Of a stretch of DNA of 64,000 nt, positions 1 to 9,283 are shown piece after piece. How positions within the stretch are numbered: the stretch's first letter is position 1; each line of letters starts with the position of its first letter. Source of the stretch: Micromonospora ureilytica (GTDB taxonomy: Bacteria > Actinomycetota > Actinomycetes > Mycobacteriales > Micromonosporaceae). The notes under the pieces were generated by a model. That model made no database searches. It had not been told where the DNA came from and was given only the letters and a program-made list of their open reading frames with translations. A program made the position numbers and the translations under genes. The stretch is from assembly GCF_015751765.1 (NCBI RefSeq), contig NZ_JADOTX010000001.1:1178001-1242000 (forward strand). Direction: 5' to 3'.

Positions 1-1
1 G

Positions 2-562
2 GGCAAGGCCCTGAGTTCTGACATCCGACGGATGGCCGAAGCCATGATCGTGTCCAGCGACAATGATGCGGCGGTGTCCCTGTGGCAGAGGATCGGGGGC
101 TCGCGTGGCCTCGCCGCCGCGAACCGCGCACTCGGTCTGCGGGAGACCAAGCCGAACAAGCACTGGGGACTCACCACGACCACGGCTGCCGATCAGCTCC
201 GTCTGCTGACCGCGATGACATCGCCGACGGGACCACTGACCCCACCGGATCGAACGTTCGTCATGGGCCTCATGAACAAGGTGGTCCCCGAGCAACGATG
301 GGGGGTCACCGCCGCACGGGAGCCGGGCAATCGTTCGATCTACGTCAAGAACGGCTGGGACACCGTCGACGTCGACGACGGCCGTTGGCTGGTCAACAGC
401 ATCGGACGGATCGTCGAGGCGCGTCATGACTGGCTGATCGCCGTGCTCTCCGACCATCACGTGAGCCAGAAAGAAGGCATCCGCGTCGTCGAGAAGACCG
501 CCACGTACGTGCTCAAGGAGATGCGCGTCGCCACTGCCGGCGACGGTCCTGCACAGGGGTAG
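2..562 (+). CDS. Class A beta-lactamase-like serine hydrolase, 3' part (partial)
   Basis: The frame is open from the left edge, so the N-terminal half, including the expected SxxK nucleophile motif, lies outside the window. The visible 187 residues contain an SDN-type motif (VSSDNDAA), the second conserved element of class A beta-lactamases and D-Ala-D-Ala carboxypeptidase-like enzymes. They also contain YVKNGWD, which sits where the KTG triad is expected. The family acts outside the cytoplasm on beta-lactams or cell-wall peptides. KNG in place of KTG suggests a wall hydrolase-like or divergent member rather than a proven resistance enzyme. An ATG at 32 is internal to the domain and is unlikely to be the real start. 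A convergent regulator ends 52 bases downstream. Confidence 0.75.
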   Translation, partial: GKALSSDIRRMAEAMIVSSDNDAAVSLWQRIGGSRGLAAANRALGLRETKPNKHWGLTTTTAADQLRLLTAMTSPTGPLTPPDRTFVMGLMNKVVPEQRWGVTAAREPGNRSIYVKNGWDTVDVDDGRWLVNSIGRIVEARHDWLIAVLSDHHVSQKEGIRVVEKTATYVLKEMRVATAGDGPAQG

Positions 563-614
563 GGCCGGCGTCCGGGTGGGACGCGTCGGAACGCTACGGA
601 CCGTGCGAGAGCAC

Positions 615-1754
615 CTACGCCGGTGGCGGCGCTGTCGACTCCCGGATCCGCAGTGATGGGCTGATGACGATGCGGTGGGTGGGCAGGTCAGGGTCGGCGA
701 GCCGGTCGGCGACGAGACGCACGGCGGCCCGTCCGATCGAACGTCGCGGCGGTCGCACCGCGGTCAGCGGTGGGCTGAAGAGCCCGGCGACCTCGTCGTC
801 GTACGCCACGATGGAGAGGTCGCCGGGAACGGACAGGTGCCGCTCCTCGCAGTGCTGCACCAGCGCGATCGCCTCCGCGTCGGCGTGCACCAGCAGCGCC
901 GTCGTCCCGGTCGCCTGGCACTGGTCGAGGACGTCGTTGAGCACCGTGTCTCGCTCAGGTGACCGTGCGTCGGGTGCCACGGCCACCACTGTCGCGTCCG
1001 GGTCGAGGCCGCACTCGGTCGTGGCGTCGAGCCATCCTCGCCGTACGTGCTGGCTGGTGGGGCTGTTGGCGTCGAGCACCAAGCCGACCTTGCGGTGTCC
1101 GAGTGAGGTGAGGTGGCGTACCGCCATGGCGGCGCCGAGCGCGTGGTCGGTGACTACCGACTCCATGACAGCGTGGTGGCTGCCGACCGTCGCGGTGCGT
1201 TCCAGCAGGACGACCGGGATGCCGGCCTGGTCGAGCCACTCGATGGTGCGCTCGGCGGTCGGTGTGTCCATGCTCGGCGCGATGATCAGCGCGTCGACGC
1301 CCATCCGCTCCACCAGCCGGGCCAGTTGCGGCTGGTCGTCCTCGGTGTCGTAGGAGGAGCCGCGCAGAACCACACGCATGTCAAGCTCGCGGGCGGCGCT
1401 CTCGACGCCCCGAGCCACGTCCGGCCAGTAGTAGTCCAGGGAGGGCACGAGCATGCCGAGGGCGCGCCCGGCCAGCGGGGCCCGGTCTGCGGCGGGTGTC
1501 TCGTCGGCTGCGGGGCCGTCGTCGGGCAGGATCAGGGCGACGCCGCCGTGGACCCGGCGAACCAGGCCTTCGGCGGCGAGTTCCGCGATGTCGCGCCGGA
1601 TGGTGACCGGCGCGGCGCCGAGCACGTGGGACAGGTCGGAGACGCGCATCGAGCCGTCGCGTTGCAGGGCGGTCAGCAGTTGCTGGCGGCGGGTGACCTG
1701 AAGCGGCCCGCGGGAGGACTCCGCCGCGGCGACGACAGGACTGTCCTTGGTCAT
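615..1754 (-). CDS. DeoR-type HTH / LacI-type sensor hybrid transcriptional regulator
   Basis: A 379-residue regulator. Residues about 18-75 form a DeoR-like winged helix (TRRQQLLTALQRDGSMRVSDL, then TIRRDIAELAAEGLVRRVHGG). Residues about 105-370 form a LacI/periplasmic-binding-protein sensor fold (LGMLVPSLDYYWPDVARGVE, GHRKVGLV, DLSIVAYDD). The ATG at 1754 is chosen because GGAGG lies 8 bases upstream; upstream codons are in-frame but carry no ribosome site. It is divergent from the uronate operon at 2060, and the 305-base gap contains three TGTGAGC copies. It is therefore probably the local repressor, induced by a sugar product of the pathway. DeoR-HTH with a LacI sensor is less common than LacI-LacI but is known in actinomycetes. 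The ligand cannot be read from sequence. Confidence 0.85.
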   Translation of the reverse strand: MTKDSPVVAAAESSRGPLQVTRRQQLLTALQRDGSMRVSDLSHVLGAAPVTIRRDIAELAAEGLVRRVHGGVALILPDDGPAADETPAADRAPLAGRALGMLVPSLDYYWPDVARGVESAARELDMRVVLRGSSYDTEDDQPQLARLVERMGVDALIIAPSMDTPTAERTIEWLDQAGIPVVLLERTATVGSHHAVMESVVTDHALGAAMAVRHLTSLGHRKVGLVLDANSPTSQHVRRGWLDATTECGLDPDATVVAVAPDARSPERDTVLNDVLDQCQATGTTALLVHADAEAIALVQHCEERHLSVPGDLSIVAYDDEVAGLFSPPLTAVRPPRRSIGRAAVRLVADRLADPDLPTHRIVISPSLRIRESTAPPPA

Positions 1755-2059
1755 GGGGGACCTCCGAGGAACGCTTCGTGCGGCGAAAGCTCTTGCAGTG
1801 CGATGCGGTCGGCGCGGGTCATGGCTCCTCGGACGGATAGACCGTCTGTGAGCGAATCTGATCGTATCAGAGCGCTTATGGCGGCGGCATCGTGCGTTGT
1901 TCTGATCGGATGTGCTCACATCGGTTTGGGAGGGGCATTGACTTGCTCGGTTGTGAGCGTTTTACTTCGGAAACCCAGTGGATGCCTGCGCGTCACATTC
2001 ATGGGCAACGCCCCGCTCGCCACCTTCCACGGAGACGGATCGATGCGACAGGACCTCGG
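1755..2059. promoter_or_regulatory. Divergent control region of the uronate island
   Basis: This 305-base gap separates the regulator from the sugar operon. TGTGAGCG occurs at 1847-1854 and 1952-1959, and the inverse GCTCACA at 1914-1920. A short palindrome CTGAT-CGT-ATCAG lies at 1858-1870. A good plus-strand promoter is TTGACT (1938-1943), 17 bases, TTTACT (1961-1966). The copy at 1952 sits inside its spacer, a classic repressor position. The assignment of the repeats to the adjacent regulator is inference. Confidence 0.6.
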
Positions 2060-4063
2060 ATGACGTTCGGGGCGACCGGCCGGATGGCGCCGGGGACGGG
2101 CTCGGACGCCGCTGCCGGCGCGACCTGGAACCGGGATGACTGGCTGACCCTCGCCGACCGGATGCTCGCTGCCGTCCGTCCGTTCGCGTCGCCCGGGCAC
2201 GCCCTCGTCACCCTTCCCGGCCCGGCGGGCGGTTACGGCCGGGCCATCGATGGCCTGGAAGGCTTCGCTCGCACCTTCCTGCTGGCCGGTTTCCGCATCG
2301 CGGGTGCCCGGGGCGTAGGCGTGGACGAGCTCGTGGACCGGTACGCGGCCGGTGTCGCCGCCGGGACCGATCCGCGCTCTCCGGACCGCTGGGTGCGCTT
2401 GGACGAGCATCCCCAGGCGAAGGTGGAGGCAGCCTCCATCGCGCTGGTCCTGGACCTGACCCGTCCGTGGATCTGGGATCGGCTGCCGTCCGTGGTGCGC
2501 GAGCGGGTGGTGGACTATCTGCGCCCGGCGGTCGGCGACGACACGTACCCACGGATCAACTGGGTCTGGTTCCGGCTGGTCGTGCAGACGTTCCTGCGTT
2601 CGGTGGGCGGGCCGCACTCGCTCGACGAGATGAACGAGGACCTGACCACCCACGACGGCTTCGCCCGCGGGGGCGGCTGGATGTCCGACGGGCCGGAGCG
2701 CGCCTACGACCACTATGTGGGCTGGGCCCTGCACGTGTACCCGACGCTGTGGTCCCGGATGGCCGGCGCCGCCGACCTGGCCGAGCAGCGCCGCGAACGG
2801 GACCTGGCCGGTCTCGACCGCTTCCTGAGCGACGCGGTCGCGCTCGTGGGCGCCGACGGATCACCGTTGATCCAGGGACGAAGCCTGATCTACCGCTTCG
2901 CCGCGGCGGCGCCGTTCTGGGTCGGCGCGGTCGCCGGCGTGCCCTCGGTCAGCCTCGGCCAGTTGCGCGGTGCGGCCACCCGCATCGTGCGCCACTTCGT
3001 CGCCAACGACGCCTTCGACGAGCGCGGTCTACTCACCCTCGGCTGGCACGGGCCGTGGCCGAGACTGGCGCAGTCGTACTCCGGGCCGGCCTCGCCGTAC
3101 TGGGCCAGCAAGGGCCTGCTCGGCATCGCGCTACCCGCCGACCATCCGGTGTGGATGACGCCCGAGGAGCCGCTGCCGGTGCAGGAGCGGGACACGGTGC
3201 GGGCGATTCACGCGCCGGGCTGGCTGGTCTCGGGCACCCGCGCCGACGGCATCGTCCGCGTCGTCAACCACGGCACCGACCACGCCGTCGAGGGTGCCAC
3301 CGTGTCGGACTCCCCGCTCTACGCCCGTCTGGGTTACTCCACCGCGACCAGCCCCGTCCTGGACGACAGCGGCTGGGCCAACCCGCTCGACCAGTCCGTC
3401 ACTCTCGTCGACGACGCGGGTCGGGTCACCCACCGCGCCGGCATGCGCCTGCTGACCGTGCGCGTCGACACCGACGGCGTGGGTGTGGCCGGGTCCCGTG
3501 CGCTCGCCCACTGGGTCGACCCGGACCCGGGTCAGCGCGATCACGGCGGCGGCCGCGTGGGCCAGTCCCGACCGGCCGGACACCTCACCGTGTACTCGCT
3601 GGTCCGCGGCCCCTGGGAGCTCCGTCTGACCCGCGTCGACAGCCTCGTCGCAGGTGTCGAGGCCGCTGCGCTGCGGCTACGGATCGGCGGCTGGGCCGTT
3701 GCCGGAGATGCGACGGCCACCGTCGGCGCCACTGTGACGACGGTGGCCGGGGGTGGCCTCACCAGCTGGCTCGAAAGCGTGCACGGCGGCGGAACGGCCG
3801 GCGCCACCGCCGTTCCGCACGGCGGGCCCCTGGCCGGAGGGCTGGTCGTGCCCTGGCTGGACTACCCCGTCCGGCCGGGCACATGGACCGCCACGTTCAG
3901 CGAACTGTCCACAGTGCCGGTGGCAACGGGCGGGCGGGCAGGCCAGGCCGTCATCGACGAGGACGTCCGCGGCCTCCACCTCGCGGTCGACTGGCCCGAC
4001 GGGGTCAGCACGTCGACCCGTCTGGAAACGGAGCATGCCAGGCCCACCCAGGTGTCCTGGTAG
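2060..4063 (+). CDS. DUF2264 domain protein, probable uronate/oligosaccharide-processing enzyme
   Basis: A 667-residue cytoplasmic protein without signal peptide. The N-terminal half is the Trp-rich alpha-helical DUF2264 type (WNRDDW, YGRAIDGLEGFARTFLLAG, DGFARGGGWMSDGPERAYDHYVGWA, PYWASKGLLGIALP). The C-terminal half is beta-rich. DUF2264 proteins resemble heparinase/lyase-type alpha/alpha toroid enzymes and usually occur in polysaccharide-degradation loci, but their reaction is not established. The ATG at 2060 follows AGGACC. It is the first gene of an operon followed at 42 bases by a sugar-binding lipoprotein, and the GH88 enzyme downstream points to unsaturated uronate oligosaccharides as the substrate class. 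Confidence 0.75.
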   Translation: MTFGATGRMAPGTGSDAAAGATWNRDDWLTLADRMLAAVRPFASPGHALVTLPGPAGGYGRAIDGLEGFARTFLLAGFRIAGARGVGVDELVDRYAAGVAAGTDPRSPDRWVRLDEHPQAKVEAASIALVLDLTRPWIWDRLPSVVRERVVDYLRPAVGDDTYPRINWVWFRLVVQTFLRSVGGPHSLDEMNEDLTTHDGFARGGGWMSDGPERAYDHYVGWALHVYPTLWSRMAGAADLAEQRRERDLAGLDRFLSDAVALVGADGSPLIQGRSLIYRFAAAAPFWVGAVAGVPSVSLGQLRGAATRIVRHFVANDAFDERGLLTLGWHGPWPRLAQSYSGPASPYWASKGLLGIALPADHPVWMTPEEPLPVQERDTVRAIHAPGWLVSGTRADGIVRVVNHGTDHAVEGATVSDSPLYARLGYSTATSPVLDDSGWANPLDQSVTLVDDAGRVTHRAGMRLLTVRVDTDGVGVAGSRALAHWVDPDPGQRDHGGGRVGQSRPAGHLTVYSLVRGPWELRLTRVDSLVAGVEAAALRLRIGGWAVAGDATATVGATVTTVAGGGLTSWLESVHGGGTAGATAVPHGGPLAGGLVVPWLDYPVRPGTWTATFSELSTVPVATGGRAGQAVIDEDVRGLHLAVDWPDGVSTSTRLETEHARPTQVSW

Positions 4064-4104
4064 CAGTGCGGGCCCGTCCGGGCCCCTGAGTTAAGGAGAA
4101 AGGG

Positions 4105-5409
4105 ATGAAGCGTGCGATACCGGCCGTCATCAGCGCTGCGACGGCCCTGACGCTTGTTCTCGCCGGCTGCGGGGGTGGAGACGAGCCAGTCGACCCCAAC
4201 GCCCCTGTGACGATCACCCTGGCCGGCTGGAGCCTGGCGTCCACGCCGGAGTTCAAGACGCTCGCCGACGGCTTCAAGGCGACCCACCCGAACGTGACGG
4301 TGGAGCTCAAGGAGTACGCCCCGGGCAACGACTACGACACCCAGATGATCACGGACCTGGCCGCCGGCACCGCCCCTGACGTCTACGTCATGAAGAACCT
4401 CAAGAACTTCTACACGTACCAGAGCGGTGGTCAGCTGCTCGACGTCTCCGACGCCGCCTCCGGTCTCGGCTCGGCCCCGGGGCTCGCGTCGTACCAGGTG
4501 GACGGCAAGGCGTACGCGGTGCCGTACCGGCAGGATTCGTGGGTGTTGTTCTACAACAAGGACCTGTTCGCCAAGGCGAAGGTGACGCCGCCGGACGGCA
4601 GCTGGACCTGGGACGACTACACCGACGCGGCGAAGCGACTGCACACCGGGCTGAAGGGGGCCGGCTCGAACGCGACAGGCGCCTACCAGCACACCTTCCA
4701 GTCGACAGTGCAGGGATTCGCGCTCGCCCAGACCCCCAACGCGGACCTGCTCTCCGGGGACTTCGGCTTCCTGAAGCCGTACTACGAGCGGTCACTGGAC
4801 CTGCAGGCGGCCGGCGCGCAGCCGACCTTCGGCACGGCGAAGACCAACAAGCTCACCTACCAGGCGCAGTTCGGCAAGCAGCAGTCGGCGATGCTGCTGA
4901 TGGGCACCTGGTACGTGGCCACGCTGCTCAACCAGCGAACGAGCGGTGACGCCGACAAGTTCCAGTGGGGTATCGCCCCGGCGCCGCAGTTCGACAAGTC
5001 CACCACCGGCACCTCCGCCACGCCTGTCACCTTCGGTGACCCGACCGGCCTGGGGATCAACCCGAAGATCAGCAAGTCCAAGACCGCCGCGGCCAAGGAC
5101 TTCCTCAAGTACGCGGCCGGCCCGGAGGCCGGCAAGGCGCTTGCCGGGATCGGCATCACCCCGGCCCAGGTCACCGACGCGGTCACCACGTCGCTGTTCG
5201 GGCTGGACGGCGTACCGCAGGACGAGCTGTCGAAGTTCGCCTACTCGAAGCACACCATCAAGCCGGAGAACCCGGTGTCGAAGCACACCGCCGGCCTGCA
5301 GAACCTCCTCAACGAGACGCACTCGGCGATCCTCTCCGACAGCAAGGGCGTCGACGAGGAGCTGAGCAAGGCGCAGACCCGCGCCAAGAACGAAGTCCTC
5401 AACCAGTGA
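4105..5409 (+). CDS. Sugar ABC transporter substrate-binding lipoprotein
   Basis: A 434-residue family 1 extracellular solute-binding protein. A lipobox LVLAGC places the lipidated cysteine at residue 22. The mature part carries the usual ITLAGWSLASTPEFKTLADGF start, the conserved PYRQDSWVLFYNKDLF hinge strand and WTWDDYTDAAKRL. AAGGAG sits 8 bases before the ATG. It binds an oligosaccharide outside the membrane and delivers it to the two permeases just downstream. No ATPase is encoded here, so a shared MsiK-type ATPase elsewhere is likely, as is usual in actinomycetes. Context suggests a uronate-containing oligosaccharide. Confidence 0.93.
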   Translation: MKRAIPAVISAATALTLVLAGCGGGDEPVDPNAPVTITLAGWSLASTPEFKTLADGFKATHPNVTVELKEYAPGNDYDTQMITDLAAGTAPDVYVMKNLKNFYTYQSGGQLLDVSDAASGLGSAPGLASYQVDGKAYAVPYRQDSWVLFYNKDLFAKAKVTPPDGSWTWDDYTDAAKRLHTGLKGAGSNATGAYQHTFQSTVQGFALAQTPNADLLSGDFGFLKPYYERSLDLQAAGAQPTFGTAKTNKLTYQAQFGKQQSAMLLMGTWYVATLLNQRTSGDADKFQWGIAPAPQFDKSTTGTSATPVTFGDPTGLGINPKISKSKTAAAKDFLKYAAGPEAGKALAGIGITPAQVTDAVTTSLFGLDGVPQDELSKFAYSKHTIKPENPVSKHTAGLQNLLNETHSAILSDSKGVDEELSKAQTRAKNEVLNQ

Positions 5410-5483
5410 GCTGATGGCGGGCCCGGCGCGCCTGAGCCGCACGCCGGTCCCGCCGCCATGCTGAACGCTTCCGGAGACTCCCT

Positions 5484-6389
5484 ATGGCAACATTGCCGCG
5501 CACGAGACCCAGGAACCGGCGGCTGGTGTCGCGCAACACGGTCGCCGGCTGGTCGTTCATCCTTCCCAACTTCCTCGGCTTCGCCCTGCTCACCCTGCTA
5601 CCCGTCGTCGTGCTGTTCTACGTGGCGTTCACCAACTGGAACGTCTTCGGGGTGGCCGAGTGGACCGGCACCGCGAACTTCCGGCGGATGTGGGACGACT
5701 CGAGCTTCTGGACCGCACTGCGCAACACCGTCTACTACGCCGTCTTCCACATCCCGCTGACCCTCGCGGCGGCACTCGGGCTGGCGCTGCTGCTCAACCG
5801 AAAACTGCGCGGCGTACGGTTCTTCCGCACCATCGCCTTCTTCCCCTACATCACCTCGATCGTGGCGATCGCCGTCGTCTGGAACCAGCTGTTCAGCCCG
5901 GAGTACGGCCCGATCAACGCTCTCCTCGGTGCCGTCGGGGTGGACAATCCGCCGGGCTGGACCGCGTCGGCGACCTGGTCGATGCCGGCGGTCATCATCG
6001 TCGGCACCTGGCGGTACATGGGCTACTACATGCTGCTGTTCCTGGCCGGCCTGCAGACCATCCCGGCCCAGCTCTACGAGGCGGCCGAGACCGACGGCGC
6101 CTCACCGTGGCAGCGGTTCGTGCACGTGACCCTGCCCGGGTTGCGAACCACGACCTTCTTCGTCACGGTGCTGCTCACCATCGAAAGCTTCAAGGTCTTC
6201 GACCTCATCCTCGTGATGACCGGCGGTGGACCGGGCCAGTCGACACTTGTGCTCTCGCAGTACATCTACCAGAAGGGCTTCGAGGAGAACCAGTTCGGCT
6301 ACGCCTCGGCGGTCTCCATCGTCCTGTTCGGCATCTGCTTCGGCATCACGGTCATCCAGTTCATGGTCAACAAGCGGAGGAACAGCTGA
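5484..6389 (+). CDS. Sugar ABC transporter permease, MalF/LacF type
   Basis: A 301-residue inner-membrane permease with six predicted helices. The EAA loop is present (YEAAETDGASPWQRFVHVTLPGL region, written here in part), which docks the ATPase. The N-terminal helix follows a short basic segment (RTRPRNRRLVSRN). The gene ends at 6389 with TGATG, where the next permease begins, so the pair is translationally coupled. It works with the binding protein at 4105 and an unlinked ATPase. Confidence 0.94.
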   Translation: MATLPRTRPRNRRLVSRNTVAGWSFILPNFLGFALLTLLPVVVLFYVAFTNWNVFGVAEWTGTANFRRMWDDSSFWTALRNTVYYAVFHIPLTLAAALGLALLLNRKLRGVRFFRTIAFFPYITSIVAIAVVWNQLFSPEYGPINALLGAVGVDNPPGWTASATWSMPAVIIVGTWRYMGYYMLLFLAGLQTIPAQLYEAAETDGASPWQRFVHVTLPGLRTTTFFVTVLLTIESFKVFDLILVMTGGGPGQSTLVLSQYIYQKGFEENQFGYASAVSIVLFGICFGITVIQFMVNKRRNS

Positions 6390-7285
6390 TGACCGCGACC
6401 GACCTCTCCCTGCCCACCGCGGCCGTCGCCGCGCCCGGCAACCGCGGAACGTCCGCCCGACGTGTCAGGTCCCGGGCCTGGCGGCTCCTCGGGTACGCCG
6501 CTCTCGTGCTCGCGGCGGCCGGGCTGCTGCTGCCGTTCTTCTGGATGGTGGTGGCGTCGTTGAAGACGAACAACGACGTCTTCACCATCCCGATCACCTG
6601 GCTCCCCGATCCGGTGGTGTGGCGAAACTACGTCGACATCTGGCAGCGCTCGGACATGACGACGTGGCTGTGGAACACCCTGCTGCTGTCGGTGATCGTC
6701 ACCTTCCTGCAGGTGCTCACCGGCAGCTTCGCGGCCTACGGCTTCGCCCGCGTCCGCTTCCCCGGCCGCAACCTGCTCTTCCTGGCGTACGTCGGGACGA
6801 TCGCGGTGCCCTGGCAGTCGTACATGATCCCGCAGTTCATCCTCATGTCGAAGCTGCACCTGTCGAACACGCTGTGGTCGATCGTCGCGATCCAGGCGTT
6901 CGGCGCGATCGGCGTGTTCCTGATGAAGCAGTTCTACGAGACGATCCCCGAGGAACTCAGCGAAGCGGCGCGGGTCGACGGGCTCAGCGAGTACGGCATC
7001 TACCGACGGATCATTCTGCCGCTGTCCCGGCCGGCGCTCGCCAGTCTGGCCCTGCTGATGTTCACGACCACCTGGAACGACTACCTCGGCCCGCTCGTCT
7101 ACCTGCGCAGTCCGGAACTGCGCACCGTCCAGTTGGGGCTGAACACCTTCATCTCCCAGTACAACGCCGAGTATGCGCTGATCATGACGGGTTCGGTGCT
7201 GTCCGTGCTGCCCGTCGCTGTCATCTTCCTGCTCGGCCAGCGCTACTTCATCGAGGGCGTTGCCTCGACCGGACTGAAGGGTTGA
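6389..7285 (+). CDS. Sugar ABC transporter permease, MalG/AraQ type
   Basis: A 298-residue partner permease. The ATG at 6389 overlaps the previous stop and is preceded by GGAGG. Longer upstream reading frames belong to another frame of the first permease. It has six membrane helices, the typical GSFAAYGFARVRFPGRN segment, and an EAA motif (IPEELSEAARVDGLSEYGIY). It pairs with the MalF-like subunit to form the channel. The C-terminus ends near YFIEGVASTGLKG, a hallmark of the family. Confidence 0.94.
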   Translation: MTATDLSLPTAAVAAPGNRGTSARRVRSRAWRLLGYAALVLAAAGLLLPFFWMVVASLKTNNDVFTIPITWLPDPVVWRNYVDIWQRSDMTTWLWNTLLLSVIVTFLQVLTGSFAAYGFARVRFPGRNLLFLAYVGTIAVPWQSYMIPQFILMSKLHLSNTLWSIVAIQAFGAIGVFLMKQFYETIPEELSEAARVDGLSEYGIYRRIILPLSRPALASLALLMFTTTWNDYLGPLVYLRSPELRTVQLGLNTFISQYNAEYALIMTGSVLSVLPVAVIFLLGQRYFIEGVASTGLKG

Positions 7286-7290
7286 GGCCC

Positions 7291-7968
7291 ATGCGTTCGC
7301 GCCACCACACCATCACCGCCGTCTTCGACGGGTTCTACGTCGCGCTCGTCACCAACCTGCTGCTGGTGCTCGGTTGCCTGCCACTGGTGACGCTCGCGTT
7401 CACCACCGACGCGGCGCGCTCCTGGCCGCTCTACGCGCTGACCGCACCGCTCTGCGCGCCCGGGCTCTGTGCGGCCTTCGCCGTCATGTCCGCCTACTCG
7501 GCCGGCGACACCGGCGGCGTCCTGCGCACCTACGGCCGCGCCTGGCGAGCCACCGCCCGGCCAGCGATGCTCTGGACGGCAGCGGCCATGACCGCCCTGG
7601 TGGTGCTCGCCGTCGACGCCCGCGCCGCATGGGGCCACCGGGTCGGAGCACTCGCCCTGCCGGTGCTGGCGACCCTGATCGTCCTCACCGTCGCGACCAC
7701 GCTGCTCGGGTTGGTGACCCTCGCCGACCAACCCACCGCGCGGTTGCGTGAGCTGGCCCGTACCTGCGTGTATCTGGCGGTGCGCCGGTGGTACCTCACC
7801 GCCGTGTCCCTGCTCGTGCTCGTGCTGCTCGTCCAGCTCCTGGCGGCCCGCCCCGCGATCGCGCTCGGCCTCGCCGCCGCGCCGTTGCTCTACGTCGTCT
7901 GGGCCAACAGCCGCTTCACAGTGCGCGCCGCCCTCGACCCACCGACGGCCGCACCCCAGCGCACCTGA
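7291..7968 (+). CDS. DUF624 (YesL-like) membrane protein
   Basis: A 225-residue integral membrane protein with about five to six hydrophobic helices starting with FYVALVTNLLLVLGCLPLVTL. That opening is characteristic of the YesL family, which is embedded in rhamnogalacturonan and other uronate-utilisation operons. The ATG at 7291 follows the preceding stop by 5 bases. The family's molecular function is unknown; it is usually assumed to assist the linked ABC transporter. Its presence supports a pectin- or glycosaminoglycan-type substrate. Confidence 0.8.
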   Translation: MRSRHHTITAVFDGFYVALVTNLLLVLGCLPLVTLAFTTDAARSWPLYALTAPLCAPGLCAAFAVMSAYSAGDTGGVLRTYGRAWRATARPAMLWTAAAMTALVVLAVDARAAWGHRVGALALPVLATLIVLTVATTLLGLVTLADQPTARLRELARTCVYLAVRRWYLTAVSLLVLVLLVQLLAARPAIALGLAAAPLLYVVWANSRFTVRAALDPPTAAPQRT

Positions 7969-8052
7969 CCACCACGTCCCGGCCACCGAGCCGGGACGCC
8001 GATGACACACCTGCCCGGCACCGGACCGGACCCACGAGGGAGAACAGCATCC

Positions 8053-9237
8053 ATGACGGCGACCGACGTCCGTCCCAGCTCCGACGCAGAGGCCACGGCG
8101 GCCGCGGTGGCCGCCGCGATACGTACCGTCGACGCGAACATCGCCACCTTCGGCGACCGGTACCCCGCGGACACCACCGACGCCAACCGCTACCCGCTGC
8201 GACCACCGACCGCCGGCCAACCCGAGGGCGGCAACGTCGGCTGGACCACGAGCTTCTGGCCCGGTCAGCTCTGGTTGGCGCACGACCTGACCGGTGACGA
8301 CCGCCACCTGCGGGCAGCACTGTCCCATGTGGGCAGCTTCGCGGATCGGGTGGACAGCGGCATCGACCTGGACACCCACGACCTCGGATTCCTCTACACC
8401 CTCTCCTGCGTCACCCCGGCCCGCCGTACCGGCGATCCGCGGGCCCGAGGCGCGGCTCTCGCCGCCGCAGACCACCTGATGACGCGCGTCCTCGAACCCG
8501 CCGGCATCATCCAGGCCTGGGGCGACCTGAACGACCCCCGCCAACGGGGCCGCACCATCATCGACAGCCTCATGAACACGCCGCTGCTCTTCTGGGCCAG
8601 CCAGACCACCGGCGACGACCGCTACGCCGCCGCGGCCCGCCGGCACACCGAGCAACTGCGCCAGCACATCCTGCGCCCGGACGGCACCACCTTCCACACC
8701 TTCTACTGGGATCCGGGCAGCGGTGTGCCACTGCGTGGCGAGACCGAACAGGGCCACGCCGACAACTCCTGCTGGGCCCGCGGACAGGCCTGGGGCATCT
8801 ACGGTTTCAGCCTCAACCACCGGCACATCGGCGACCCCGCGCTGCTCGCCGCCGCGAAGACCTGCGCCGACCGTTTCCTCGCCCACCTGCCCGAGGACCA
8901 CGTCGCGTACTGGGACCTGGAGTTCGGCGACGGCAGCGGCCAGGAGCGGGACAGCTCGGCCGCGGCCATCGCCGTCTGCGGCCTGCACGAACTCGCCGAC
9001 AGCCTCACCGACCCGGCCAGCGCCGATCGGTACCGGACAGCCGCCGCCGAGATCCTGCGCTCGCTCATCGAGCGCTACTCCACCGGCGGCCATTCGGCCT
9101 CGAACGCGCTGCTCCTGCACGGCGTCTACGACAAACCCAAGGACGTCGGCGTCGACGAGGGAACCCTGTGGGGCGACTACTTCTACCTGGAAGCCCTCAC
9201 CCGTGCCACGATCTCTGGCTGGACCAGCCCCTGGTAA
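8053..9237 (+). CDS. GH88 unsaturated glucuronyl hydrolase
   Basis: A 394-residue alpha6/alpha6-barrel hydrolase without signal peptide. It releases 4,5-unsaturated glucuronate from oligosaccharides made by polysaccharide lyases, by hydrating the double bond. The two aspartates of the family are visible: D110 in DTHDLGFLY and D171 in IIDSLMN. Other family blocks are WTTSFWPGQLWLA, TFHTFYWDP and ARGQAWGIYGFSL. The ATG at 8053 is chosen over the in-frame ATG at 8002 because GAGGGAG lies 10 bases upstream. It sits between the uptake genes and the isomerase, so imported unsaturated oligosaccharides are split here in the cytoplasm. Confidence 0.92.
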   Translation: MTATDVRPSSDAEATAAAVAAAIRTVDANIATFGDRYPADTTDANRYPLRPPTAGQPEGGNVGWTTSFWPGQLWLAHDLTGDDRHLRAALSHVGSFADRVDSGIDLDTHDLGFLYTLSCVTPARRTGDPRARGAALAAADHLMTRVLEPAGIIQAWGDLNDPRQRGRTIIDSLMNTPLLFWASQTTGDDRYAAAARRHTEQLRQHILRPDGTTFHTFYWDPGSGVPLRGETEQGHADNSCWARGQAWGIYGFSLNHRHIGDPALLAAAKTCADRFLAHLPEDHVAYWDLEFGDGSGQERDSSAAAIAVCGLHELADSLTDPASADRYRTAAAEILRSLIERYSTGGHSASNALLLHGVYDKPKDVGVDEGTLWGDYFYLEALTRATISGWTSPW

Positions 9238-9283
9238 CAGCCAGGACCGACCCGCACCGCCCCGCATCCTCCGAAAGGTGACC